Positions 11,492 through 22,170 of a DNA stretch of 64,000 bases are shown piece after piece. The position numbers and the translations under genes are program-made. The DNA is from Clarkia xantiana subsp. parviflora (lineage: Eukaryota; Streptophyta; Magnoliopsida; Myrtales; Onagraceae): assembly GCA_036873135.1 (NCBI GenBank), contig JAPTYO010000007.1, forward strand, positions 19,636,763 to 19,700,762, written 5' to 3'. Every line of letters begins with the position of its first letter. Positions within the stretch are counted from its first letter, which is position 1. The notes below the pieces were generated by a model. That model was not told the origin of the DNA and ran no database searches. It was given only the letters and a program-made list of their open reading frames with translations.

Positions 11492-11969
11492 ATAAAGATT
11501 AATTTTGATGCTACTTATGTCAATGGAGTTACTACCGGTGCAGCCATCGCAAGAGACCACGTTGGAAGACGGCAGCTGCTATTGATAGTGGATTCGTTAT
11601 TTTCACAGAACAAGCAGAGACTAATGCAGATAGCAGTACGACTTGCAAGCGAGTTAGGGTTCGAAGAAGTCATTGTAGAATGTGATTGTTATGTCGTGAT
11701 CCAGATGTTAGAGGGTGAAGTTACGGTAGATTGGCGTACCCAAATCATCATTGAAGATATAGTTAGGATGTCCTAGTCTTTCATCTCATGAAAGCATATT
11801 TTTTTCAAGAGAAGGAAACAACGCAGCACATACTATGGCCCGAATTGCTCAAAGAGGAGGTATCTCTATGCCTGTTTTTCCATTTCGTGGCCTTCCTCCA
11901 GCGGATTTGATGTGGTTGAGAACAACTCCAGTGTTGCGGGCCCCGTTAAAAATCAAGATTGAGTGCTAG
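11492..11969 (+). pseudogene. Degenerate RNase H (RVT_3-type) fragment
   Basis: From 11492 the frame reads KINFDATYVNG...GAAIARD, the start of a plant RVT_3-type RNase H domain with its first catalytic Asp, then LGFEEVIVECD (11650-11690). The closing motif REGNNAAHTMARIAQ appears near 11810-11855 in a different frame and continues to a stop at 11967-11969. The expected AEA.AL helix is also displaced in frame, so at least one or two indels are present. Such domains end plant LINEs and also occur as stand-alone genes. No reverse transcriptase lies upstream, so this is a truncated relic. Confidence 0.7.
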
Positions 11970-12070
11970 TTTATTGTTTTGTTTCTTGTAGCTTCAATTG
12001 ATTGTGTTTTTATTAGTTGTAATTGGTGAACTTTAAATTAATGCATTTTCTTTAACGAGCAAAAAAAGGC

Positions 12071-12611
12071 TTAAAGTAACCAAATTGCTATCTGGATGTT
12101 GAGTTAATTATAAATAACAACTCAGATTTTAATATTTTATTTAAATTGATTGTCTGAACTTCAATTTTTTGACCATATTGTTACATTAGTTGAAATTTTC
12201 GTCAAATTGGACATAAAAGGAGCATGGTTTTGCCACGTGGAATCTTTTAATATTTACCCAAGATAGATTATACAATAAATTGAAATGATTGCAACATAAT
12301 ACCTTCAAATGGTCCTCCACCAAATTTTAATAATGTTTTTAACTGAGTGTTAATTGAATGTATTTTGCTGCAATCATTTCAATTCATTTCCAAATCTATA
12401 TTGTCTACACATTAAAAGATCTCACATGGCTGAAACATGATCATTATACATTCAATTTAATGAAAATTGTAATAAATATAATAATTTGCTCAAAAATAAG
12501 AAATTCAGATATCCACTTAAAAAAAAAATTAAAGTTCAGCATAGTTTTTTTTGGCCGAATTCAGCATAGTTATTAACTCCAAATTCATGCAGCAATTTGG
12601 TTATTATTATT
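12071..12611. mobile_element. MITE-like foldback, relative of 57616-58099
   Basis: Ends contain AACCAAATTGCT and its inverse AGCAATTTGGTT. Inner blocks (TTGCCACGTGG-like word, ACCTTCAAATGG, TTGCTGCAATCATTTCAATT) recur in the element at 57.6 kb. The family is unassigned and target duplication is unclear. Confidence 0.55.
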
Positions 12612-12891
12612 TTCCTAAAGAAGAAGAACCCTGTTTGAATTATATATTTACACTTTTGTTGTAATGTCATAATTAATTCTACAAGACTTGCTAACAATAT
12701 ATGACAAACATATTCTTTACCGAATGTAATGTGTCCGAGAGGATAGGCAGTCGTGCTCCATCTTATTACTGATTAATTGAAAATAAACTTAACTTGCAAA
12801 CAAAGTAATTATAGAAAAACACTCCACAAATCTGAACAAAAAAAAAAAACTTAATAGCTACAAAGTAACAACACATACATCATCTTCAGTT

Positions 12892-14084
12892 TTAAATGGT
12901 AGGAGATGGAGATGGAGCTGGAGAATATGCGGATAACAAATGGGATAAGGAGGATTCGGAAGGCAGCGGACTAAGGGCGGCGCCTGAGCTCAACAGCTCC
13001 ATCATTCCACGTTCAGGGTTTCTACGCTGTGCTTCACATAGTTCCGACAAAGATACTCCTGCATCCACATAAATAAATTAATAATGTTACACAACATCAT
13101 TTCCATAATCATATACTTAGCCACTCAGTGGGGTCAAGTCAAAATGGTTGCTTTGAGAAATTTAAATTGGTTGATGATATGTCACTGTAATGACATATAT
13201 AGTTTAGGTTTAGGTAGCTAAAAGAAACAAAAACTATTCTTTGGGTAGTGAGGAAGCAACATAGGATAGGACAACTTCTGCCCACAGTTGAGGCATCTTA
13301 TTATTCTATCTATGTATACAACAAAGTACAAAAGAGGAGTGAGTAAATGTGTAAAACACAAAAAGCAAGCAAACGCCTAGAGTAAGTAATTTTATTTACA
13401 AACCACTTTTTATATTTCAACATTTTCAGCTATTAAATAAATAAATTAGGTTGAACAGGTATTGCACCTTTGACTATCCTCCTAAGATTTTATAATAGTT
13501 TGGTCAAATAATCCGTTTAAAAAACTTTCATATTGTAAAGCGCATATTTGAATCATTATAATGTCAAATTTAAAAAGTTTTACGTAACGCACCATATAAC
13601 TTATTCTAATTAAGTTCACATTTTGCATAAAATTATGATAGCCATGCCTCCTAATCAAGAGTTAGTAATCTAATTATTTACCTTCTCCTGCAGCTAAATT
13701 AAAGTAAAGGTCGATGATGTTGGGGCAGCTGCCGTAGCACTCATCGGAACAGAGCTTCTTGGTGAACTGAGGCTCGAGAAGCGCATCCGATGAGATCCCC
13801 ACCGAGCTCCGGTCAACCCCACAAGCATCCACGCACTCTTCATTCTCTATATGCCCCGACATCCTCTCAACCACCACTTCCGACGTCCTGCATTGGTACT
13901 CAACGTCTCCCTCTTCCATTTGGTTCGTCTCGACAAGGCATCGCTTACCCGAAGAGGCAATGGAAAACGCGCAGAGATCGTTAGGCAGCTCCTCGCACAC
14001 AAACTCGGCTGTGGCTGCCTGGATGAGGAAGGAAGAAGAGAGAATGAGAGCTAAAGGCAAGTAATTATAGCGACAGAAAGCCAT
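12892..14084 (-). CDS. PAR1 (photoassimilate-responsive) family secreted protein
   Basis: Two exons: 14084-13682 and 13058-12892, with a GT-AG intron of 623 bp; 570 bp spliced, 189 aa, the usual PAR1 length. The N-terminus is a signal peptide (MAFCRYNYLPLALILSSSF then LIQAATA), so the product should enter the secretory pathway. The mature part is cysteine-rich and carries family blocks: CEELPNDLCAFSIASSGKRC, VDACGVDRSSVGISSDALLE, CYGSCPNIIDLYFNLAAGEG, and SLSELCEAQRRNP across the exon junction. The C-terminus is Ser/Pro-rich. The family was named for induction by sugars or photoassimilate in tobacco; its biochemical role is not established. I chose the ATG at 14084 over one nine codons upstream because it gives a cleaner signal peptide. 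Confidence 0.9.
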
Positions 14085-14516
14085 AGCCGTTGCTAGTTTG
14101 GGAATAAGCATGCAATATTACCTTGTATTTATATGTCAACAAGGAGAGGGTGAAAGAAAAGAATTCTTGACGTGTGTTTCTTTAGGTGAAATATTCCTTT
14201 CTTCTTTACCTGAGTTTATGGCTATTTATTTCTTCCCTTTTTCTCCACGCCATTCTATTATTTTAATTTTAAAAAGAAATCGTATAAGATGAGACATAAA
14301 TATGGTCAGTAGGTACTGACTATTGTTATAGATTGTTAATGAAGATCAAGATCCATAGCAGTTAATACATTCTCAGAGGCATACCCCATAAGCAATTACA
14401 ATTACAAAGTTTCCTTCTACTAATTGCAAAATAATGACTACCTAAACCAGTTAAAACCTACAGCCTCAATCAAGAACCCCAGACTTGTGTCGTGATCAGA
14501 AATATACCGTTAACGG
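14085..14516. promoter_or_regulatory. Spacer between LisH gene 3' end and PAR1 gene 5' end
   Basis: This 432-bp spacer must contain the PAR1 promoter and the 3'UTR of the LisH gene. TATA-like AT-rich words occur upstream of the PAR1 start (TATAAATACAAGG on the minus strand, about 14121-14133, is the best candidate). Nothing else is resolved. Confidence 0.4.
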
Positions 14517-16812
14517 TTAATTCTCAGCACTGCAATTCTCTCGATTCGTACAGCTTCCTGGACTCTTAACTGCAATGTTGATATGTTCATTATCATAATC
14601 GAGTTCGTTCATCTGATAATAAAAATCAAATGCAAACAATACTGAATTTTCAGTTTACCTGGGCTCACGATGCTCGTGCACCTTGTTACAGACTTCATAG
14701 TCATCATGTTATTTACACCTAGGTAACCAAAATCGATCAATACCGCTACATAGTTGAAGAAGAATACATAACCGTTGGTATTGGAACCTACCTTGTATCT
14801 GCACATCTTCCTCGGAATGAACTTGTGTCATGCTAGCTGAATGTTCGGACAGAAACTGATCCACTCCAGGATTTTTGTCCATTGAAGATAATCTGCACAT
14901 GAACAGTTGGTTAGAACCCAGATTAGATGAAAAAATGTAGATAATGTGGATCTGAAGCTTACCCAGAGATGGTTTCTTTCATTGGTTGGCACGAATAATC
15001 AAAGGCCTCAGAATCCATATCCAAATCAACCATTAACTCAGAAAATGAAAAGTTAGCTCCCAGTGCCTCTACGAAATCCAGATCAAAAATATCGATATCC
15101 TTATCGGATTCTGAGGCCGAGGTACTATCACAACTATCCTTCTCAACATTCCCAGGCACTTCCGATTCATCAAAATCAAGCCTTCCTTTGACATGATCGC
15201 GCCTCGGGCTATCTTTTACAGGCGATGAAGAAATGCGCCGACTCCTCTCGATGGTGTAAGAAGCCATCTGCTTGAAAGGGCTCACTGTGATCTTCTCATA
15301 GGAGACAACAGTGCAGTGAGAGGGAGTGGTTTCTTGTGGAGGCGTGATTGGGGACTTTGTTGGGGTTGATGGCAGAGTCGGATAGAATAAACGTTTTGCA
15401 ATGCTCGATCCTTGTGCTAATTGAACCTTTGTAGGGTTTTTGTTGGGTATAGATGAAGCAGATTGGTTAGCGTTTTCTTGATTGGAGCATGATCCATTTG
15501 ATTGGATTGCTGTCCCTGAAGCTGCAAAGGACCATGAATAATGAGACAATATATGGAAACATTGAACAAGGTTAGAATTTTCCTTTTAGGAACTTACTGT
15601 TGATTGGCAATTTCTTAGAGGATGCTACGGCACGAGGTTTCTTTGCAACAGAAGGTGCGTCGATGGCAGTGGGAGGGTGCTTTCTCTTGCTCAAGGACGG
15701 CTGAGCTGTTAGACATGAAGGTGTGGCCTGAGGAGCCATAATGGTGTTGGAGTTCATGGACGGTGGCTTTATAGATGGTGTAGTTGTTGCTGCAAAGCCT
15801 GGCAGTAATAGGAAGTAGTTTTCACTAGTTTTGCAAAGATAAACATTTGCAGGTTAAGCAATACAACATAATTAGATTTGACAGCATTTCAAGCAGCTAT
15901 CAAGAAAAAACTATAGGCATAATACCATGATGAATTAATGAGTTATTGATCTTCACTTTTTAACTTTGAAGACTACATTTTGACAATTTGATGATCTTGT
16001 TACTAGAAATATCTCAAATAGACAATCTACTGCTACTGTAAATCAAGTACCAAGGCAGTTCTGGTACCAACCAAAGCATTATCATCTACAGTATTATGAA
16101 ATCGATTGAAGAACAAAAGAAATTACCTCAAATTTCTACCTTAGAGGATCTAAAACTAAAAATATGCAATGTAATATTCCATAGATATTATGTCACAGTT
16201 CAGCAACTAGTTCCCAGGAAGAGAAGATGAGAAACATGGTCGGAGCATTGAAGAATCTGACCTGTTTGTGATGTCCTCTGAGGATCTGATTGAGGATACG
16301 TGACAACTGAATTCGTGATTGAAGTCTGAATCCCAGGATTTGGGAGGCTGGGACCAGCATTGTATGCGTTCATGGCGCCTTGCATACCCTGCAACAGCGT
16401 CTGGATCTTCCATTTCTCTTGGTCCAGACGGATCCTCTCCTGCTCCATCATTACCTTTTCCTCCTTCAAGTTTATATACTCGTTCAGCATCGCGCCCAAG
16501 CTCAACAATCCCCTCGGCGCCTATCAATTAACATAATCAGATCTCAGTGTAACGACACTTCAGCAAAAACCCTAAAATCTATCAACTATCGCAAAAGCAT
16601 TGAATTGAAGAGGATGAAAATGTAGAGAGAGAAAGTACATCGTTTATAGGCGATTTGGCTATGAGGGAAGATGCTTCGGTACGAAAAGCGGAGCGGCTCT
16701 GAGTGTAGTTGTTGTCCGAGAGGTAGCGGTCCACAATGAAGGCGATCTGGGCTTGAGTGACCTTGCCTTTGCCGATGTTATCGGATTTTTTCGATCTTAC
16801 TTGCCTGCCCAT
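14517..16812 (-). CDS. LisH-domain nuclear-type protein, function unknown
   Basis: Seven exons by GT-AG and phase: 16812-16639, 16520-16262, 15789-15598, 15521-14963, 14892-14792, 14718-14659 and 14569-14517; 1,398 bp, 465 aa. Residues about 18-50 form a LisH dimerisation motif (IAFIVDRYLSDNNYTQSRSA). Residues about 64-105 are a charged probable coiled coil (LNEYINLKEEKVMMEQERIR onward). A Lys/Arg-rich stretch (SKRKHPPT...AKKPRAVASSKK) looks like a nuclear localisation signal, followed by many Ser/Thr-Pro sites (STPTKSPITPPQET) and an acidic region (ESDKDIDIFDLDF). I cannot name an ortholog. The last two exons are short, and their acceptors were chosen because only they keep the frame open and end in VKSPGSCTNRENCSAEN. 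Alternative acceptors would truncate the C-terminus. Confidence 0.75.
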
Positions 16813-17928
16813 TCGATTAATCGGGGAAGGCGACAGAAGGATAGATCGAGGTCGCGAAGTTGCAGAGCGTAGACAGGTACAGAGTTGTGTAAGTTGTAGA
16901 GAGAAAGAATGAAGGAGAGGGAGGAACTGTAATAGCGCAGTGAAGAAGACGCGCGAGATTTTTGAAATATCTCCCTCGTCGCTTAGTTTTAAAATTTTAG
17001 CGGGTTTTATTTGAGTAATTACTTCTGCATTTCTTTCCCTCGCAACTGGATATTTTAGCGGTATATATAAAACAATTTTGACTCGCCTACCGACGTCGTC
17101 AGATGCATTGAACTAACGTCGTCGTTCTTCATGTAGTGAAAAGACTCCTTACCTTATTGTTAAATGAACATTGACCCGCATACTTTGGGATACGAAAAAC
17201 TTGATCCTCAGTTTACGAAAACCTCAAAAACCAAATGTTTATCTCGTTATAATTATCATATTGTCAGCTCGTTATAATTATCTATAATTTTAGGGCTAGG
17301 TCCGACTCTATGTCCGGGTCGGGTCCGACTTTATGTCGGGCGGTCCGACTTTATGTCGGGCGGTCCGACTTAGCCCTAGGCTAGGTCTGATTATGTCAAT
17401 TAGGTTTGATTTGGTTCTTTATTGAAATTTTAGAACTAAATTGAACAACATAAAAGTTATGGATTTATTAAAGGGACTAAATTGAACAAAATCAAAAGTT
17501 TAGGGTGGGTCACGTGATTTACTTATACATGTCATTTAACAGCCAAAATTAACGGTCAACTAACAGATGTACTAAAAACATACTTTCTTGAAATGTTTGG
17601 TACCAAAGTAGATGGAAAAATTTCATATGATACTAAAAAGCATATTTCGGTCAAATATAAGGTACCAAAAGTACATTTTAACCGTTTTCTTTATTGAGTG
17701 AGTGATTCCATTTGAATCTCAACTAAACAAGAAAACGGTAAATATTGGATAACTAAACTAGCAAAAAAAGTTCAAAAACAAACATAGTTAACAATTCGTT
17801 CAATCATCTGGATCGAACTTATCCAATTAACCTGTTTATCTTCGTTTCACACTATTTATATACACATAGTCACATACGCAAGAACAAGAGAAGTACATTT
17901 ACATATCGAAGTATGCATGGAAATGGAA
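16813..17928. other. LisH gene upstream region and transposon-like remnant
   Basis: 16813-17000 is the 5'UTR and promoter side of the minus-strand LisH gene. About 17150-17690 resembles worn Mutator-like elements of the kind at 62858-63917 and 60729-61344: a TTAACGGTCAACTAACAG word, GGTACCAAAAGTAC near the right side, and repeated GGTCCGACTTTATGTCGGGC (17324-17375). Its ends could not be fixed. 17700-17928 is AT-rich with nothing recognised. Confidence 0.4.
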
Positions 17929-18158
17929 TCAACCAATGACCAACTTGACAGCAATGGTGATGAGGTTTAGAAGCATGAGGGGCAGCCTCATGTATTGACA
18001 TGCATAGATAAGACCTATGAATCGCCCTTTCAATGAACTCCTTGCAGCTCCATGAACTTGAGCTAGGGTCCATCCTCTTGGACCCAGGGATCCTCGCTCA
18101 GTATCGCCAATGCGTTTGCCAACAACAGCAGACCCTCCAAGATCGTCCAAAATCCCAT
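17929..18158 (-). pseudogene. Yos1/IER3IP1-like ER-Golgi transport protein, frameshifted
   Basis: Yos1/IER3IP1 proteins are tiny ER-Golgi membrane proteins needed for COPII transport. From ATG 18158 the frame reads MGFWTILEGLLLLANALAIL, the family N-terminus and first membrane segment, then SED, and runs to a TAG at 18065-18063 after 31 codons. The rest of the family sequence (LGPRGWTLAQ, GLIYACQYMRLPLMLLNLIT, ending KLVIG and a stop at 17929) is perfect but in another frame. Four missing bases near 18089-18090 would explain it exactly: 230+4 bp gives 77 aa, the length I expect for plant members. The two-base-wide rest is otherwise undamaged, so it is either a very recent pseudogene or a sequence error. 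Confidence 0.75.
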
Positions 18159-19384
18159 CTTTTCTGCATAAAACAGAGCAGTGTGTTTTTAAGATGTAGT
18201 AGATTTTTCCAAAAATTTGAACTGATAATCATAGCACATGAACAATTCCATAAAGCTTAGTACTTGGAGTCTTTGTAAACAAATCATACATAAATGCTAA
18301 AAACAGAGCAGTAGTTCAAATAAGTTGCAGACTATTTACTAATTCTGCTGAAGTAATGAAATTAAGTATAACTTAATGATTAACCGCATGTTGAGCAATC
18401 CAACCAAGCAAAAAGGCAAGACTTTGATCACACGAACAGAGCAAGATCAATCAGATCACACGAACAGATGTTGGGAAAAGGCTCACCAGATCAGAAGATC
18501 GTTTAGCTGTGGTGACCAGATAGACAAACACTAGGAAGTGTTGCAACGGAAGTTTCCTGTGAATATTTCACCAACAACAACTCCTGTGCTGAGAAAGTTC
18601 AGGTTGAATCTGTCGGTAGATTCTAAACAGGCCAGGAAAGAATCTGAGATTCACGTAATACTTGGGGACCTGTTTCTAGTTTATGTGCTTCGTGAACAAG
18701 GAAAGGTGAAAGAGAAAACCTAAGAACGAAGGTTCAGAAGAATCTGGTCTAGTAATCTACGAAAAAGGGTATCTCTTGCCTATTTTGGCCTTTTGGGAAA
18801 TTTTGCAACTCGACCCTTCCACTACTAATGTGCATAAATTGGCTCCGTGATTTCCAGTGAAGCTTATTGTGTCGATAAAGATAACCCAACTGTCTAAGCA
18901 CCTTTCAGGCTTACCATCAAACACCTTCCCTGCAACTCCCATTCGACCATATTTTGTATGGAGAACTACAAATTGACCAAGTGACCAAAACAACTACAAA
19001 TTGACCAGACAATTTCCACTGAGAAGCCACTGCATTAACAATGAAGATTCATTGAGGGTATGTTTCACAACATGTTGTCCCTGTCGTGACGTGTTTCACA
19101 ACTGAACAATTTTACTTTCCAAGTCAGCAAATTCAAACTCGTGGACGTGTTGAACTTGAAAGTCTTCATCGTTGACGCGTGTTCAAGGCCTCCTCCAATA
19201 TGCTTTCGGCTTACTCGGAATTAGCAGTGGCCTTAATCGTTGACGTGCTGAAACATGAAAGTCTCCTCCATTGTACTCTGCTAAACCAAATTTATCAGTT
19301 GCCAGTGGAGATGGTGACGATTATATACAAGTCTGCTTTTTCACATTTGACACACTTTGAAATGGACAGAATCAATCAGGAATA
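18159..19384. other. Intergenic DNA with Yos1-like 5' region
   Basis: The first bases upstream of ATG 18158 end in TGCAGAAAAG, so a 5'UTR intron acceptor (minus strand) is plausible. The rest has no recognised gene; frames at 18538-18723 and 18757-18993 have no family signature. Confidence 0.4.
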
Positions 19385-19745
19385 TTAAGCTGTGACAGCA
19401 TTTTGAATATTTTATTTATAGGTATAACATAAAATAAGACGAGATTCTTGAGTTTTATATGTTAAAAAATAATTATGATTGGCCAAAAGTTTGAAATTAA
19501 TACAAAGTAATTCTCTGCCGAAAAAATTGCATCTTAAGTTACATAGGCATAGGCCGTAACGTAAAATTGTATATAGAATTATGTCAATTATTTTATGAAT
19601 TATTTGGTGGAGCGGTTACCTTTAGCTACATTATTACATTTGCACTATATATAAGTTTTAATATGCATCTAATGAATATAAATTCCAGTAAAGTAAAATC
19701 CACATGAAAGTCTAAGAATAATTTAAAATTCTAAAAGATAATAAA
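19385..19745 (+). repeat. Diverged relative of the 3,280-bp repeat unit
   Basis: Segments align in order with 28120-28530 of the tandem unit: GCATTTTGAATATTT at the start, TAAGTTACATAGG/TAAGTTATATAGG, ATCATGTAAATTATT-like words, TTTTAATATGCATCTAATGAA versus TTTTAATATGCGTCTAATAAA, and AAATCCACATG plus AGAATAATTTAAAA at the end. By eye about three quarters of bases match with indels, so it is far older than the tandem copies. Confidence 0.65.
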
Positions 19746-20062
19746 CATATTTTTTGTTCCCTGGAAGTGATGAAAAACATAATAATGCATAACGGCATTG
19801 GAGGGTTCCATGGTGTCGGAGGGTTCCCAGTGCTGGGTGGTGGCGGTGGAATTTGCAAGTTCGGAGGGATCGGAGTTGTAGCAGGCGTCCTCCCTGTTGG
19901 AGGAGCTGGAGGACTTGGTGGCTTGGGTGGCGCCGGAGCTGGTGGTGGCCTGGGCGGCGTTGGAGGTGGTGACTTGGGTGAACTGGGCGGACTGGGTTGG
20001 CGTTGGAGGTGGTGGAGATGGTGGTCAGCTGCCGGGTACTCATCGCCTTCCTGGGACCGGAG
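19712..20062 (-). other. Proline-rich open segment, possible exon of an extensin-like protein
   Basis: On the minus strand a frame open from 20062 to a TAG at 19714-19712 encodes SPPSSPKSPPPTPPRPPPAP and similar Pro-rich text with GNPPTPWNPPMP near the end. It has no ATG near its 5' end, and the last 10-15 codons run into the repeat above. It could be an exon of a cell-wall proline-rich protein, a captured gene piece, or chance openness of a GC-rich repeat; the complementary strand is Gly-rich for the same reason. No splice partners were found. Confidence 0.35.
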
Positions 20063-20099
20063 CTATATGACCCATATATATTGTTCTTCACTCACGATT

Positions 20100-21884
20100 G
20101 TAAGTAATAAGACTAGCATTCACATTCAACAAAGATTTAATAGATTGATAAACAAAGACTGAAATACGTTGACATAATGACATTATCTAACATCGAGATT
20201 AAGGATATAATCTACAATAATGAACTTTTTTTTCCTTAACTAAGATTTATTACACTGAATTTTTCTGATAAGATTTTTAATAAGGAACTTACAAAAGTGA
20301 TCAATTTTACTAGAGTGTTGTGAATATAATATATTGTATCATAAATATATATTTATTATATTATTTTTGGATGTTTATTATTACAAAATATATGTTGTAT
20401 ATTGTATTTCATTTTCTACTACCGTATAATCCATATATAATGGACTCATATGTATTAGAATAAGACTATCATTAAATACTCTAAGTTATATTACTTGCGT
20501 GGTCTCACACCCTACATAATGAATATTGCGGCGATAAAATCGTCGTAGTAATCCTGAAAATCGTCGCAAAGTGTATGTTGTGAAGATTTCTCATCCCAAT
20601 AACATCGTCCTATGAATCCCTAACAATACTGGCAATTTGGCAACGCAATTACGACATTAGTTGTTGCAAATAGTCTATATATTACAATATTTAATAATCA
20701 TATTGCGAAAATTTATCAGTTATATTAAAATAACAAATGTAAAATTATTATCATAGTTGTTCTCTATTTTACGAGAACTTAAAAATATTGTCGAACGTAT
20801 TTTGTGTGTGTATTTAATGTATATCCACTATACACAACATCAACTCTTTTCCGTTTTCCCTTTTTGTGTCACATCAGCGCCATCTAATCAATATATTATT
20901 AAAGAGAAATGATTCTCGGTCCGACAATAAGTCACGAGATGATCCGACTTAAGAGAGGTTAATTATTTCACCTCAAATGTTCACAAATTTACAATCACTG
21001 CCCTTCTCTCTAAAGTCGGAACAAGTTGTGACTTCTTGTCGGACTGTATATCAACTCTCATTATTAAAATATTAAGTATCTTGGGGTTGTCTACTACTAC
21101 TCCAATGATGTTTATCGTTTCCTACATGTTTTTTATACTAATAAAATTAACATTTTTTTCTTTTATTATATCCTCATCACATGCAAGTGATTTAGTTTAT
21201 ATATACATAAACACAAAAGTATATATATATATTACCAAAATATTTCAAGGATGATATCATTTTGAATTTACAATTGATTCATATTCAACTAACACTATTG
21301 AATATAAAATTAGTCTAAATTGAATGTGCACACGAATTATTGAATAACCAAATAAGTTCAACCAAGTTTTCTTGTAATTCTCGGTGGACATTTCTCTTCT
21401 ATAGAATCGTTAGCCATCCAATTAATAATCTCCAATGTCATTATTTGTTTGGCATGGTCAGGATTCCATATGATCAAAATAAAATGTAATTCTTGTTGTA
21501 CAAGATGCTTGTAAAATAGGCTATGAATGTTGCATTTGTTCACACTTACAATTATAAGGTTTTGTTTTTAACCAAAATGCATTGCATATAGTATTATATT
21601 ATAAATTATAATTTAGCAAAATAAAATGTTATATCACGGGGATTAATCTAGGTGTAGAGCAAGCATGCTAGATGTGCTGCCATCCTGATGAGGGCCCCTC
21701 CTAGGACTACCCAACGGGAAATATATATATATATATATATAGACATTGTATATAACCAATTTAAACGTTGACAGACTAGTTCATAACTCAACTTTCAACT
21801 ATATTTAAAGACAAATATATTTATTAGTTAAAAAGATTAATAAAAATTAATGAAAATAAAATAAAATGTTGAATTATTAATGAT
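20100..21884. other. AT-rich intergenic DNA
   Basis: No gene is recognised. It contains a small foldback at 20919-21047 (listed separately) and a (TA)n tract at 21721-21740. Confidence 0.5.
20919..21047. mobile_element. Small MITE-like inverted repeat
   Basis: GTCCGACAATAAGTCAC near the left side mirrors GTGACTTCTTGTCGGAC at the right, with inner matches around AAGTCGG. About 130 bp, no coding capacity; target duplication is not resolved. Confidence 0.45.
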
Positions 21885-22170
21885 GGGTGAGAGAAAACAA
21901 ATCTTAGTCTTCTCTCATGCTATCGGACATCCCTTTTGCCACATGGAGGGGGTTGTCCCCCAAATTATGTTTGCATTGTGGATGCTCAAATATTGCTCTC
22001 TACTCTTTCTGCTAGGTTTCGCCCAATTCTAGGGTTTTGAGTTTGTGAACACTTCAAGACGAGTCAGAGGTCTCTGCGTCCTGTCGCCCAGTCTTTCCTT
22101 CCATGTACGTCCATCTCCTTTCATTTATGCATTTGGAATGGGGGAGTCATTTGGTGTGAATCAGCATTGC
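21885..22170 (+). promoter_or_regulatory. 5' region of kelch-like pseudogene 1, cut by a CACTA element
   Basis: It shares CTAGGTTTCGCCCAATTCTA, GGGTTTTGAGTTTGTGAACA, CCTGTCGCCCAGTC and a splice-donor-like GTACGTCC (from 22105) with the promoter/5'UTR of the intact kelch-like gene (35870-36000). Homology stops at AATCAGCATTGC, where the CACTA element begins, and resumes after it. Confidence 0.8.

Noticed and set aside
19767..20162. Gly-rich 131-codon plus-strand frame
   Set aside because: Mirror of the proline-rich minus-strand frame; after the Gly-rich part it becomes Trp/Arg-rich nonsense. I kept the minus strand as the weak candidate instead.
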